From CAUZSN01 sp963582345 (lineage in GTDB: Bacteria; Planctomycetota; Planctomycetia; Planctomycetales; Planctomycetaceae): a DNA stretch of 27,879 bases. The stretch is taken from assembly GCA_963582345.1 (NCBI GenBank), contig CAUZSN010000027.1, forward strand, positions 1 to 27,879, written 5' to 3'. The notes under the pieces were generated by a model. That model was not told the origin of the DNA. It worked only from the letters and a program-made list of their open reading frames with translations, and made no database searches. Of this stretch, positions 16,705 through 24,001 are shown piece after piece; position 1 is the stretch's first letter; every line of letters begins with the position of its first letter. The position numbers were made by a program, and so were the translations under genes.

Positions 16705-17865
16705 GTGACTTTTATTCTTCCTGGCGAAAAAACTAAAGTGACTCACGCGTACACCCCAGGCTTAAAAGTCAGCAACCGCATCTGGCATCAGTGCCGGCGT
16801 GTATTGCCGGTTCAGGGTGAAGTGCTGGCCAATATTGGCGACAGTGTTACATCTCAGGATGTTGTGGCCCAGACGTTCATGCCGGGCGATGTGACGCCGG
16901 TCAACATTGCTAACTTATTGTCACTACCACCCGGTGACGTGCCCGAGTGTATGTTGAAAAGCGAAGGCGATCGTGTTGAGATCGGCGAGCCCCTGGCGCG
17001 TACAAAGGGCATCTTCGGGATGTTCAAGTCTGAATGCAAATCGAAGTTGGCTGGCACGATTGAATCGATCTCTAATGTCACCGGTCAGTTGATCGTCCGT
17101 GGCGAACCGCTACCCGTGCAGGTGCTGGCATATCTGGCGGGCAATGTAGTCGAAATCATCTCGAATGAAGGTGTGGTGGTTGAAGCCGACGTGACCTTCA
17201 TCCAGGGCATCTTTGGTATCGGCGGCGAGGCGTTCGGGCCAATCAAGATTGCCTGTGCCAATCACACTCAAACGTTGACCGCGGATTTGATCACTCCTGA
17301 GATGAAGGGAGCGGTCGTAGTTGGCGGCGCACGGATGACGGGCGATGCGATTAATAAGTCGATTGACGTCGGCGCTGCCGCTATTGTTTCGGGCGGCATG
17401 GACGATCAAGACCTGAAAGACATCCTGGGCTACGACTTGGGCGTGGCCATCACCGGTTCGGAAGAAATCGGGATCTCGCTTGTCATCACGGAAGGCTTCG
17501 GCACCATCGCGATGGCAGAACGAACATTCCAGCTACTGGCCGCGCATGAAGGACGCCAGTCTGCGGTCAACGGAGCAACGCAAATCCGCGCTGGGGTGAT
17601 GCGCCCGGAAATCGTGATCCCCCTGAGCGAAGAACAGAAAATGCAAGAAGTCGAAAGAACGCACATCTCCGGCGCGCTGGAAATCGGGACGGCTGTGCGG
17701 CTCATTCGGGATCCGTATTTCGGAACAATCGGACGGGTGACCGCATTGCCGTCTGAGCCACAGGTGCTAGCTTCCGAATCCAGGGCCCGGATTCTAGAAG
17801 TTGAATTTAATTCGGGCGAACAAATTGTTGTGCCCCGTGCGAACGTGGAATTGATCGAGCAATGA
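16705..17865 (+). CDS. KOW-motif protein with barrel-sandwich-like N-terminal part, cluster gene
   Basis: 386 residues, soluble. The N-terminal part (about residues 15-150) resembles a lipoyl/RnfC-type barrel-sandwich fold: KVSNRIWHQCRRVLPVQGEV, LANIGDSVTSQDVVAQT, then KSEGDRVEIGEPLARTKG. The central part (about 190-310) is glycine-rich alpha/beta, with GAVVVGGARMTGDAINKSID and ITGSEEIGISLVITEGFG. The last 58 residues are a KOW-like beta fold, TAVRLIRDPYFGTIGRVTAL to the C-terminus. I know no function for this combination; KOW folds usually bind RNA or protein. The start is uncertain: GTG 16705 and GTG 16738 are both possible and neither has a good ribosome site, perhaps because the GxxExxY insertion displaced it. 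The next gene begins 9 bases after the stop. Confidence 0.75.
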   Translation: MTFILPGEKTKVTHAYTPGLKVSNRIWHQCRRVLPVQGEVLANIGDSVTSQDVVAQTFMPGDVTPVNIANLLSLPPGDVPECMLKSEGDRVEIGEPLARTKGIFGMFKSECKSKLAGTIESISNVTGQLIVRGEPLPVQVLAYLAGNVVEIISNEGVVVEADVTFIQGIFGIGGEAFGPIKIACANHTQTLTADLITPEMKGAVVVGGARMTGDAINKSIDVGAAAIVSGGMDDQDLKDILGYDLGVAITGSEEIGISLVITEGFGTIAMAERTFQLLAAHEGRQSAVNGATQIRAGVMRPEIVIPLSEEQKMQEVERTHISGALEIGTAVRLIRDPYFGTIGRVTALPSEPQVLASESRARILEVEFNSGEQIVVPRANVELIEQ

Positions 17866-17874
17866 GAAATTGAC

Positions 17875-19116
17875 ATGCGAATCGCGCACCTTTCCTTGTC
17901 GGTAATGTTCCTCACATTCCTCGGTTCTTTCATCACACCAGCTCACGCTCAGGTACCGGCGCCACCAGCGGACGTCAAAGCGAAAGACCTGCCGAACGAC
18001 GCCGGTCATGGAATTCTTCTCACCTGGAAATTATCACCCGACGACAAGATAGATATGAGTCCGCGTGCAGTGATCCGCTATGAGATTCACCGAAAACTCG
18101 AAGGCGAACAAGAGTTCAATACGAAAGTCGGTGAGCCAACTTATCAAAAGACATCGTTTGAAGACAAAAAATGCGAACTCGGAAAAAGGTATTTTTATCA
18201 AATCGTAGCAGTCGCGCCTGATGGTTCGCGGTCAAAGCCGCGGATCACTACCAAAGCGACAATTGCCGTGATGCAGCTGTTTGACACACGACGAACTTGG
18301 TTCGGCATCATCTTGCTCTTGGTCGGCGGTGCGGTTGTTTATTTCATTCAAGTCGCTCAGCGCGGGCAGGACTTGAAGATCCGGAAAATCGCCGGTCTGG
18401 AGGCCTTCAATGAGGCAGTCGGGCGAGCCACCGAGATGGGTCGATCCTGCCTGTTCATTCCCGGCATCCTGGACATTAACGACATGCAGACGGTCGCCGG
18501 CATCACAGTGCTGTCGCATGTTGCAGGCTTGGCGGCGGAGTACGACGCGCGGCTAGAGGTGCCCACATCGCGGTCGCTGGTGATGACGACAGCACGCGAG
18601 ACCGTTCAGGCCGCTTATCTGGGTGCCGGCCGGCCGGATGCCTACGTCGAGGACAACATCTACTACCTGACGGATGAGCAGTTTGGATATGTGGCCGGTG
18701 TCACTGGTTCGATGGTGCGTGACAAACCGGCCGCATGTTTTTACATGGGGGCATTTTTTGCCGAATCGCTAATTCTAGCCGAAACGGGCAACGCCATCGG
18801 AGCCATTCAGGTCGCTGGCACGGCCATGCCCAGCCAATTACCGTTCTTCGTGGCGGCGTGCGACTACACGCTGATCGGCGAAGAGTTCTTCGCTGCCAGC
18901 GCGTACCTCTCTGGTGAACCGCACCAACTTGGCAGCCTGAAAGGCCAGGACTTCGGCAAGGTCGTCGGCACCGGATTGCTGGCAATCGGTTGCCTGTTCG
19001 CGACGGCGGCCGCTTGTTCCCAGCTCGCCGGAGGTAGCGAATTGACCAAGACACTCAACACAACCGTGGACTTCATAAAGGACAACATTCTCGGTGACAA
19101 AGGATTCCTACCATGA
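17875..19116 (+). CDS. Exported FN3 domain joined to a membrane-anchored DUF6754-like domain
   Basis: 413 residues. A signal peptide (residues 1-25, ending ITPAHA) is followed by a fibronectin type III domain (about 31-125; ILLTWKLSP, IRYEIHRKLEG, GKRYFYQIVAVAPDGS). A membrane helix lies at about 142-160 (WFGIILLLVGGAVVYFIQV). The remaining 250 residues, presumably cytoplasmic if the N-terminus is exported, resemble the DUF6754 family: LFIPGILDINDMQTVAGITV, LEVPTSRSLVMTTARET and ACFYMGAFFAESLILAETGN. A second hydrophobic segment is near 362-381. No catalytic motif is recognised. Its TGA overlaps the ATG of the next gene (19113-19116). It probably links the outside of the membrane to the cytosolic ATPase and KOW proteins; this is an inference from order and topology. 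Confidence 0.8.
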   Translation: MRIAHLSLSVMFLTFLGSFITPAHAQVPAPPADVKAKDLPNDAGHGILLTWKLSPDDKIDMSPRAVIRYEIHRKLEGEQEFNTKVGEPTYQKTSFEDKKCELGKRYFYQIVAVAPDGSRSKPRITTKATIAVMQLFDTRRTWFGIILLLVGGAVVYFIQVAQRGQDLKIRKIAGLEAFNEAVGRATEMGRSCLFIPGILDINDMQTVAGITVLSHVAGLAAEYDARLEVPTSRSLVMTTARETVQAAYLGAGRPDAYVEDNIYYLTDEQFGYVAGVTGSMVRDKPAACFYMGAFFAESLILAETGNAIGAIQVAGTAMPSQLPFFVAACDYTLIGEEFFAASAYLSGEPHQLGSLKGQDFGKVVGTGLLAIGCLFATAAACSQLAGGSELTKTLNTTVDFIKDNILGDKGFLP

Positions 19117-19841
19117 AACGAACTGTGCCACTGATAATCGCTGCGACGGTCGGGTTCGTCGTGATCATTTCGTGGTTTATCCCTTACGCACAATCGTGGG
19201 GGCAAAACGTGATGATCTGGTTCGACATTCTGGCTGCCATCGCCATCGTGCTAGGTGGCGGCAACCTGGTGAAGATGCATTTAAGAAAGGTCTCCGATCG
19301 TCGCTCCGGCTGGGGTTACTCGCTCATTACTCTACTCGCATTTTTCACTACGCTGGCCATCGGGTTGAGCAAGTTCGGTGTGAATCCCTCGGAACTGTAC
19401 CCGGACTACGTTTGGTCGGGTAATCATCTTCAGGAAGGCGGAGGTTTCTGGTGGATCTACCAATATCTCTACCTGCCATTAGCCTCCACAATGTTTGCCT
19501 TATTGGCCTTTTTCATCGCCTCGGCTGCCTTCCGGGCTTTCCGGGCGAAAAACGTCGAGGCGATTATTCTTTTGGGAACAGCCTTCTTTGTACTGTTCGG
19601 CAAGACCTATGCTGGTGTGATTGTCAGCAAAGCACCACTCGAATGGATTTCGACAACGCTCGGTTGGCAAACCGACGCGCTGGAGATGTTTCGCCTGGAC
19701 CGGTTTCAGGAAACGATTATGGACACCTTCAACGCCTGGGGCAATCGGGCGATCATGATTGGGATTGCCCTCGGTGTCGCCTCACTATCGTTAAAAGTAT
19801 TGCTGGGTGTCGACCGGTCGTACCTGGGATCACAGGAGTAA
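19113..19841 (+). CDS. Six-helix membrane protein of unknown function, cluster gene
   Basis: 242 residues with about six hydrophobic helices (near residues 5-25, 36-53, 68-87, 114-138, 147-168 and 212-231). A loop rich in aromatic and glycine residues (DYVWSGNHLQEGGGFWWIYQ) lies between helices 3 and 4. No transporter signature is recognised. The ATG overlaps the previous stop (ATGA) and AAGGA precedes it at normal spacing, so it is coupled to the FN3/DUF6754 gene. It ends 6 bases before the next gene, whose ribosome site AGGAG lies inside this gene's last codons. Probably an integral subunit of the same complex. Confidence 0.78.
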   Translation: MKRTVPLIIAATVGFVVIISWFIPYAQSWGQNVMIWFDILAAIAIVLGGGNLVKMHLRKVSDRRSGWGYSLITLLAFFTTLAIGLSKFGVNPSELYPDYVWSGNHLQEGGGFWWIYQYLYLPLASTMFALLAFFIASAAFRAFRAKNVEAIILLGTAFFVLFGKTYAGVIVSKAPLEWISTTLGWQTDALEMFRLDRFQETIMDTFNAWGNRAIMIGIALGVASLSLKVLLGVDRSYLGSQE

Positions 19842-19847
19842 CCGTGC

Positions 19848-20699
19848 ATGATTGAATTCTTCCGCCATCTGGATCGTCGCTGGATTTTCCTGGCAATGTT
19901 TTTCGCCATAGCGATTCCAATACTTACGGGATTGACGTTTCCTGAGGATCCGTCGCCGATGGTGCGCAGTGTCTTCCAGACAGTCGATGACTTGCCAGAA
20001 GGCTCCAGTATCTTGATCGCGTGCGACTACGATCCGGCCAGCAAGGGCGAGCTGGAGCCGATGGATGCCGCTTTTACTCGCCACTGCGCGCTGAAGAAAC
20101 ACAAGATTTTTTACATCACGCTTTGGCCAGGGGCTGTCCCCATGATTAAGAAGAATATAGACATCCTCGAAGACGAATTCCCCAATTACAAGTACGGTGT
20201 AAACTACGTCAACCTGGGTTTTCAGGCCGGGCAAGAAGGTGTGATCAAGGTCATCGTCAACGAGTTGCAGGACATGTATTCCTTCGATGATGACGGCACC
20301 AACCTCGACGGCATCCCGATCACGCGGGACGTGAAGAATATCCAGCAGATGGATCTGATCATCAACATTAGTGCTGGAACGCCTGGTGCCAAAGAATGGA
20401 TTCAGTACGCCGCTACTCCGTACGGAATTCCAATGATTGCCGGAACCACCGGCGTCGGTGCACCGCCACTGTACCCGTATATTCCGGATCAGTTGACCGG
20501 CATTCTGGGAGCGATCAAGGCAGCCGCTGAATATGAACAAGTGCTGCTAGAGGCCTATCCCGAGCAGTGCAACAACCCAAGGTCTCGCCTGGGCCAGCAA
20601 CGTATGGGATCCCAACTCGTGGGCCACCTGTTGATCATCGGTTTGATCGTTGTCGGTAACATCGTTTACTTCTCGGACCGCAAGCGAGGAAAAGTCTGA
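19848..20699 (+). CDS. Rossmann-like domain held between two membrane helices, cluster gene
   Basis: 283 residues. One helix at the N-terminus (about 11-31, WIFLAMFFAIAIPILTG) and one near the C-terminus (about 250-272, GHLLIIGLIVVGNIVYF) enclose a soluble alpha/beta domain of about 210 residues. The domain starts with a beta strand (SSILIACDYDPASKGELEP), goes on with HKIFYITLWPGAVPMIKKNI and NYVNLGFQAGQEGVI, and has LIINISAGTPGAKEWIQYA and MIAGTTGVGAPPLYPYI. The pattern of strands and glycine turns is Rossmann-like, but no nucleotide motif is certain. If both termini are cytoplasmic, as the basic C-tail (DRKRGKV) suggests, the domain is extracytoplasmic. AGGAG lies nine bases before the ATG. 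Its TGA overlaps the next ATG (TGATG at 20697-20701). Function unknown. Confidence 0.78.
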   Translation: MIEFFRHLDRRWIFLAMFFAIAIPILTGLTFPEDPSPMVRSVFQTVDDLPEGSSILIACDYDPASKGELEPMDAAFTRHCALKKHKIFYITLWPGAVPMIKKNIDILEDEFPNYKYGVNYVNLGFQAGQEGVIKVIVNELQDMYSFDDDGTNLDGIPITRDVKNIQQMDLIINISAGTPGAKEWIQYAATPYGIPMIAGTTGVGAPPLYPYIPDQLTGILGAIKAAAEYEQVLLEAYPEQCNNPRSRLGQQRMGSQLVGHLLIIGLIVVGNIVYFSDRKRGKV

Positions 20700-21745
20700 T
20701 GAACCGCTGCATGATCGTCTGGACATTGCTGTTGGCTCTCGGAGGAGCGTATCTCCTGGCGCGAGCCGTGACAGGTCACATGGGACTGGCCTATATTCGT
20801 CAGAGATCCTTTGACGCGCAAGCGGAATTTCGTGGGCAGATTGCGGAAATAGATGTGCAAGAGCAGGCAACCCAAGCCGCTGGAATGACGCTCGACAAAG
20901 AAAAAGCAGAACGACGTAACTGGTTGAAGACGCGGTTGCCGGCAGTGCAGGGCATTCGCTGGACGTCCTATGACCGAGTGACACCGCGAGAGCAATTGAA
21001 CCGTAACGGGCAGAGGGATCCGGACGTCCGTTTTAGTTGGTCGAATACTATCGGGATCTGGTTGGCCGCGCTAGGAACGCTATGCATTTTGTCATTCCTG
21101 TACGGCGACAACGTGTTTTACAAACTGGCTGAGGCGGTCATCGTAGGTACCTCGGCAGCCTACGCGATGGTCGTCGGCTTCTGGTCGACCGTGATGCAGA
21201 ATCTGTTCGGCAAGTTCGTCCCTTCGTTGGTGCGTGCCACTGTGCTGCCGAGCATTCCCGAATCGACCCAGTCCGAGTGGATCTACATCGTCCCGTTGAT
21301 CTTAAGTGTGCTGATGCTTTGGCGGCTGTCTCCCGTCGGAGGATGGATCTCCCGCTGGCCGCTGGCCTTTTTCATCGGTGCCACGGCCGGGTTCCGATTG
21401 GTGCATTACCTCCACGCCGACTTTGTCCAACAAATCAGCAGCACCATTGTTCCGCTGGTCGTTTTCAAAACTGATGGCAGTGTTGAGATCGGCACGACGC
21501 TGAAGAATTCCGGCATGGTTGCGTCGGTCCTGGCCTGCCTGGTCTATTTCTTTTTCTCGATCGAACATCGCGGCAGCATCGGCCGAATCGCCCGCGTGGG
21601 CATCTACATCCTGATGATCACCTTTGGGGCTGCGTTCGCCGCAACGGTTATGGGACGCATCTCACTGATCACGGATCGACTCACTTTTCTGTTCGACGAT
21701 TGGTTGTGGTGGATTGATCCCATTGGCAAACGAGTCGGACTATAG
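20699..21745 (+). CDS. Multi-helix membrane protein of unknown function, last cluster gene
   Basis: 348 residues. One helix at residues 5-23 is followed by a polar, partly helical region to about residue 112 with many charged residues (DKEKAERRNWLKTRL), and then about six membrane helices, including IGIWLAALGTLCILSFLYG, AVIVGTSAAYAMVVGFW, VPLILSVLMLW, FFIGATAGFRL, VASVLACLVYFFFSI and ILMITFGAAFAATVMG. No family is recognised. GAGGA lies about eight bases before the ATG, which shares its A with the preceding TGA. It closes the cluster and converges with mqnE, 48 bases away; no clear terminator is visible in that gap. Confidence 0.78.
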   Translation: MNRCMIVWTLLLALGGAYLLARAVTGHMGLAYIRQRSFDAQAEFRGQIAEIDVQEQATQAAGMTLDKEKAERRNWLKTRLPAVQGIRWTSYDRVTPREQLNRNGQRDPDVRFSWSNTIGIWLAALGTLCILSFLYGDNVFYKLAEAVIVGTSAAYAMVVGFWSTVMQNLFGKFVPSLVRATVLPSIPESTQSEWIYIVPLILSVLMLWRLSPVGGWISRWPLAFFIGATAGFRLVHYLHADFVQQISSTIVPLVVFKTDGSVEIGTTLKNSGMVASVLACLVYFFFSIEHRGSIGRIARVGIYILMITFGAAFAATVMGRISLITDRLTFLFDDWLWWIDPIGKRVGL

Positions 21746-21793
21746 GCTCGCAAGGCGAACGGCTGGAGTTAATGAGCGGTGCGACTTGTGTTT

Positions 21794-22936
21794 TCAGGTT
21801 ATCGTGTCCACGAGAATGGGTTCTCCAACCGACCAATCCGTTCCATCGCGAATGACTCGTCGGTACAGCGTATCGCGTTCGATAGGAACTCGACCGGCCT
21901 CTTCAATCAGGTGGTGCAATTGCTTGACCGTCAATGCTTCGGGAGTTTCGGCACCAGCGTCGTGATAGATTAATTCGTGAACGACCGTGCCGTCGATATC
22001 GTCGGCACCAAAGCCAAGTGCGATTTGAGCAGTTTTTTCGCCCAACATGATCCAATATGCTTTGATATGGTCGAAATTGTCCAACATGATTCGCGACAGA
22101 GCAATCATTCTCAGATCTGTTAAGCCACTGGGTTTAGGCACATGATCTAGGCCTGTGTTTTGTGGATGGAAGGCCAGCGGGATGAACGTCTGGAAGCCGC
22201 CGGTTTCGTCCTGTAGTTCGCGCAGGCGGCTTAAATGGTCAATACGGTGGCGGGCCTCTTCGAGGTGACCGTACAGCATTGTGGCGTTGGTTCGCAGCCC
22301 TAACTCGTGAGCCATTCGATGTATTTCCAGCCAACTTTCCGCGTCGGACTTGTGCTCACAAATTTTGTCGCGCACTTCTGGGTGGAAAATCTCAGCGCCT
22401 CCACCCGGCATGCTGCCCAAACCGACATCGATCATTTGTTGCAGCACCCAACGATACGACTCTTTTGTGATAAAACTGAACCAATTGATTTCGACGCCGG
22501 TCCAGGCCTTGATATGTATTTCGGAATCGGTTTCACGTATCACACGGATGACGTTGACGTACCAGTCGAACTGCTGTTGGTGGTGCAAACCACCGACCAC
22601 GTGGATTTCGGTAACTCCCGCTTGTTTCGCCTCGAGCACCCGTTCACGAATCATCTGGTCCGTAAATGTATATGCTTTCTGCGCCTTCAGATCCGATCGA
22701 AAGGCGCAGAAAACACAGCGATAGACGCAAACGTTTGTCGGGTTCAAATGGATGTTGGTGTTATAGTAAACGTTGTCACAATTTTTTCGCTCGCGGATTA
22801 TGTTCGCCAGACAACCTAATGTCAGCACATCCACTTCTTGATCCAAAAACACTCCTTCGTCAAACGAAATTCGTTCGCCTGCCTCAATTTTCTGGGAAAT
22901 TTCACGCAGTCGACAGTCGTAATTGGTCGCACTCAT
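21794..22936 (-). CDS. mqnE: Aminofutalosine synthase (radical SAM)
   Basis: 380 residues. The radical SAM cluster motif is C70-x3-C74-x2-C77 (NVCVYRCVFCAFRSD) after HLNPTN, as in the MqnE/MqnC/CofH group. GGAEIFHPEVRDKICEHK, ETGGFQTFIPLAFHPQNT and DDIDGTVVHELIYHDAG fit MqnE best. MqnE joins the enolpyruvyl benzoate precursor to adenosine-derived radical chemistry to make aminofutalosine, a step of the futalosine route to menaquinone. It follows mqnP on the same strand with 144 bases between, so it may have its own promoter. The gap contains CTAGCTAGCTAG (22977-22988), a self-complementary run of unknown meaning. No strong ribosome site is seen before the ATG at 22936. Confidence 0.9.
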   Translation of the reverse strand: MSATNYDCRLREISQKIEAGERISFDEGVFLDQEVDVLTLGCLANIIRERKNCDNVYYNTNIHLNPTNVCVYRCVFCAFRSDLKAQKAYTFTDQMIRERVLEAKQAGVTEIHVVGGLHHQQQFDWYVNVIRVIRETDSEIHIKAWTGVEINWFSFITKESYRWVLQQMIDVGLGSMPGGGAEIFHPEVRDKICEHKSDAESWLEIHRMAHELGLRTNATMLYGHLEEARHRIDHLSRLRELQDETGGFQTFIPLAFHPQNTGLDHVPKPSGLTDLRMIALSRIMLDNFDHIKAYWIMLGEKTAQIALGFGADDIDGTVVHELIYHDAGAETPEALTVKQLHHLIEEAGRVPIERDTLYRRVIRDGTDWSVGEPILVDTIT

Positions 22937-23080
22937 AGCGATGTTCGGTTCCGTCTTAATATGGTCGTACCGTATTCTAGCTAGCTAGCCACAGATCGGC
23001 CACTCGCTAGGATCGCCGGAAGAATTTGTATTGTCCAGCCGTAGCCCCGACGGAGGGTGCGAAAGAATTATTTGAGCCGG

Positions 23081-23968
23081 TCAATGAAAAACGATCGTGC
23101 CATAAAACCACATGTCGGCCAGAGTAACGACGAACAGTCCAATGCTGATCACGGCATTGACGTTGAAAAATGCGACTCCAACGCGAGCCAAATCGTCAGG
23201 ACGAACCAGCCAATGCTCGTATGCCAAAAGTGCACTCACCGATACAATACCTGCTAGGAAAATTTCTCCCAGATCAGCAACTGTCCACAGCCCGAATAGA
23301 CAGATGACCGTCGCCACATGGCTGACAAATGCGATTCGCAATGCGGCCGGTATACCCCAACGAGCCGGCACACTACACAAACTTTTGTTCCGATCGAAGC
23401 TGACATCCTGACACGCATAGAATATGTCAAATCCGCCGACCCAAAAGAAAATCACCGCAGCCAAGAACACCGGTGGCCATGACAGATCTCCTCGAATCGC
23501 GATCCAAGCTCCGATGGGAGAAAGCATCAAAGCCGCGGCCAACCAGTAGTGACACCAGATGGTAAATCTTTTCGAATACGAGTATCCCAGTAGAAACGCC
23601 AAGAACGGAACTGATAGGAATAAAGGCCAACGATTTGGAAAAAACAGCAATGTCGACGCAATAAATCCGCTTGAGCAAAAGACAGTAAACGCCGACACTG
23701 TGGAAACGTTCAGAATTTTCGCCGGCAGGTGCCGATTCTCCGTCCGCGGATTCTGTGCGTCCAGTCCCCGATCCACCAGCCGATTGAAGGCCATGGCCGC
23801 CGATCGGGCAAATACCATGCACAACAGGATCCCAATCAGCTCGCTCAAACGAAACCCCGTCTCACGGCTGCGCCAGGCCAATGTCGCCGCCAACAGAGCA
23901 AACGGAAGCGCGAATACGGTGTGACTAAAACGGATTAACTCGAGTAGTTGTCGTAGGCGAGTAAACAT
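23081..23968 (-). CDS. mqnP: UbiA-family prenyltransferase, likely MqnP of the futalosine pathway
   Basis: 295 residues, about eight or nine membrane helices. Both aspartate-rich motifs of UbiA enzymes are present: N62-x3-D66-x3-D70 (NRLVDRGLD) and D181, D188, D192 in DIFYACQDVSFD. These bind the magnesium-pyrophosphate of the polyprenyl donor. PRTENRHLP after the first motif is typical of the 4-hydroxybenzoate/MqnP branch. Together with mqnE next door, prenylation of a futalosine-derived ring in menaquinone synthesis is the likely role; UbiA itself cannot be fully excluded from sequence. It starts 33 bases after the stop of the FecR-like gene, which suggests one transcript. Confidence 0.85.
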   Translation of the reverse strand: MFTRLRQLLELIRFSHTVFALPFALLAATLAWRSRETGFRLSELIGILLCMVFARSAAMAFNRLVDRGLDAQNPRTENRHLPAKILNVSTVSAFTVFCSSGFIASTLLFFPNRWPLFLSVPFLAFLLGYSYSKRFTIWCHYWLAAALMLSPIGAWIAIRGDLSWPPVFLAAVIFFWVGGFDIFYACQDVSFDRNKSLCSVPARWGIPAALRIAFVSHVATVICLFGLWTVADLGEIFLAGIVSVSALLAYEHWLVRPDDLARVGVAFFNVNAVISIGLFVVTLADMWFYGTIVFH

Positions 23969-24001
23969 GTTCGACGAGACTCATCCAAATCTACCTTGGA
24001 G

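Noticed and set aside
22977..22988. CTAGCTAGCTAG palindromic run before mqnE.
   Set aside because: Short simple repeat without further symmetry or a known binding protein; no function can be supported.
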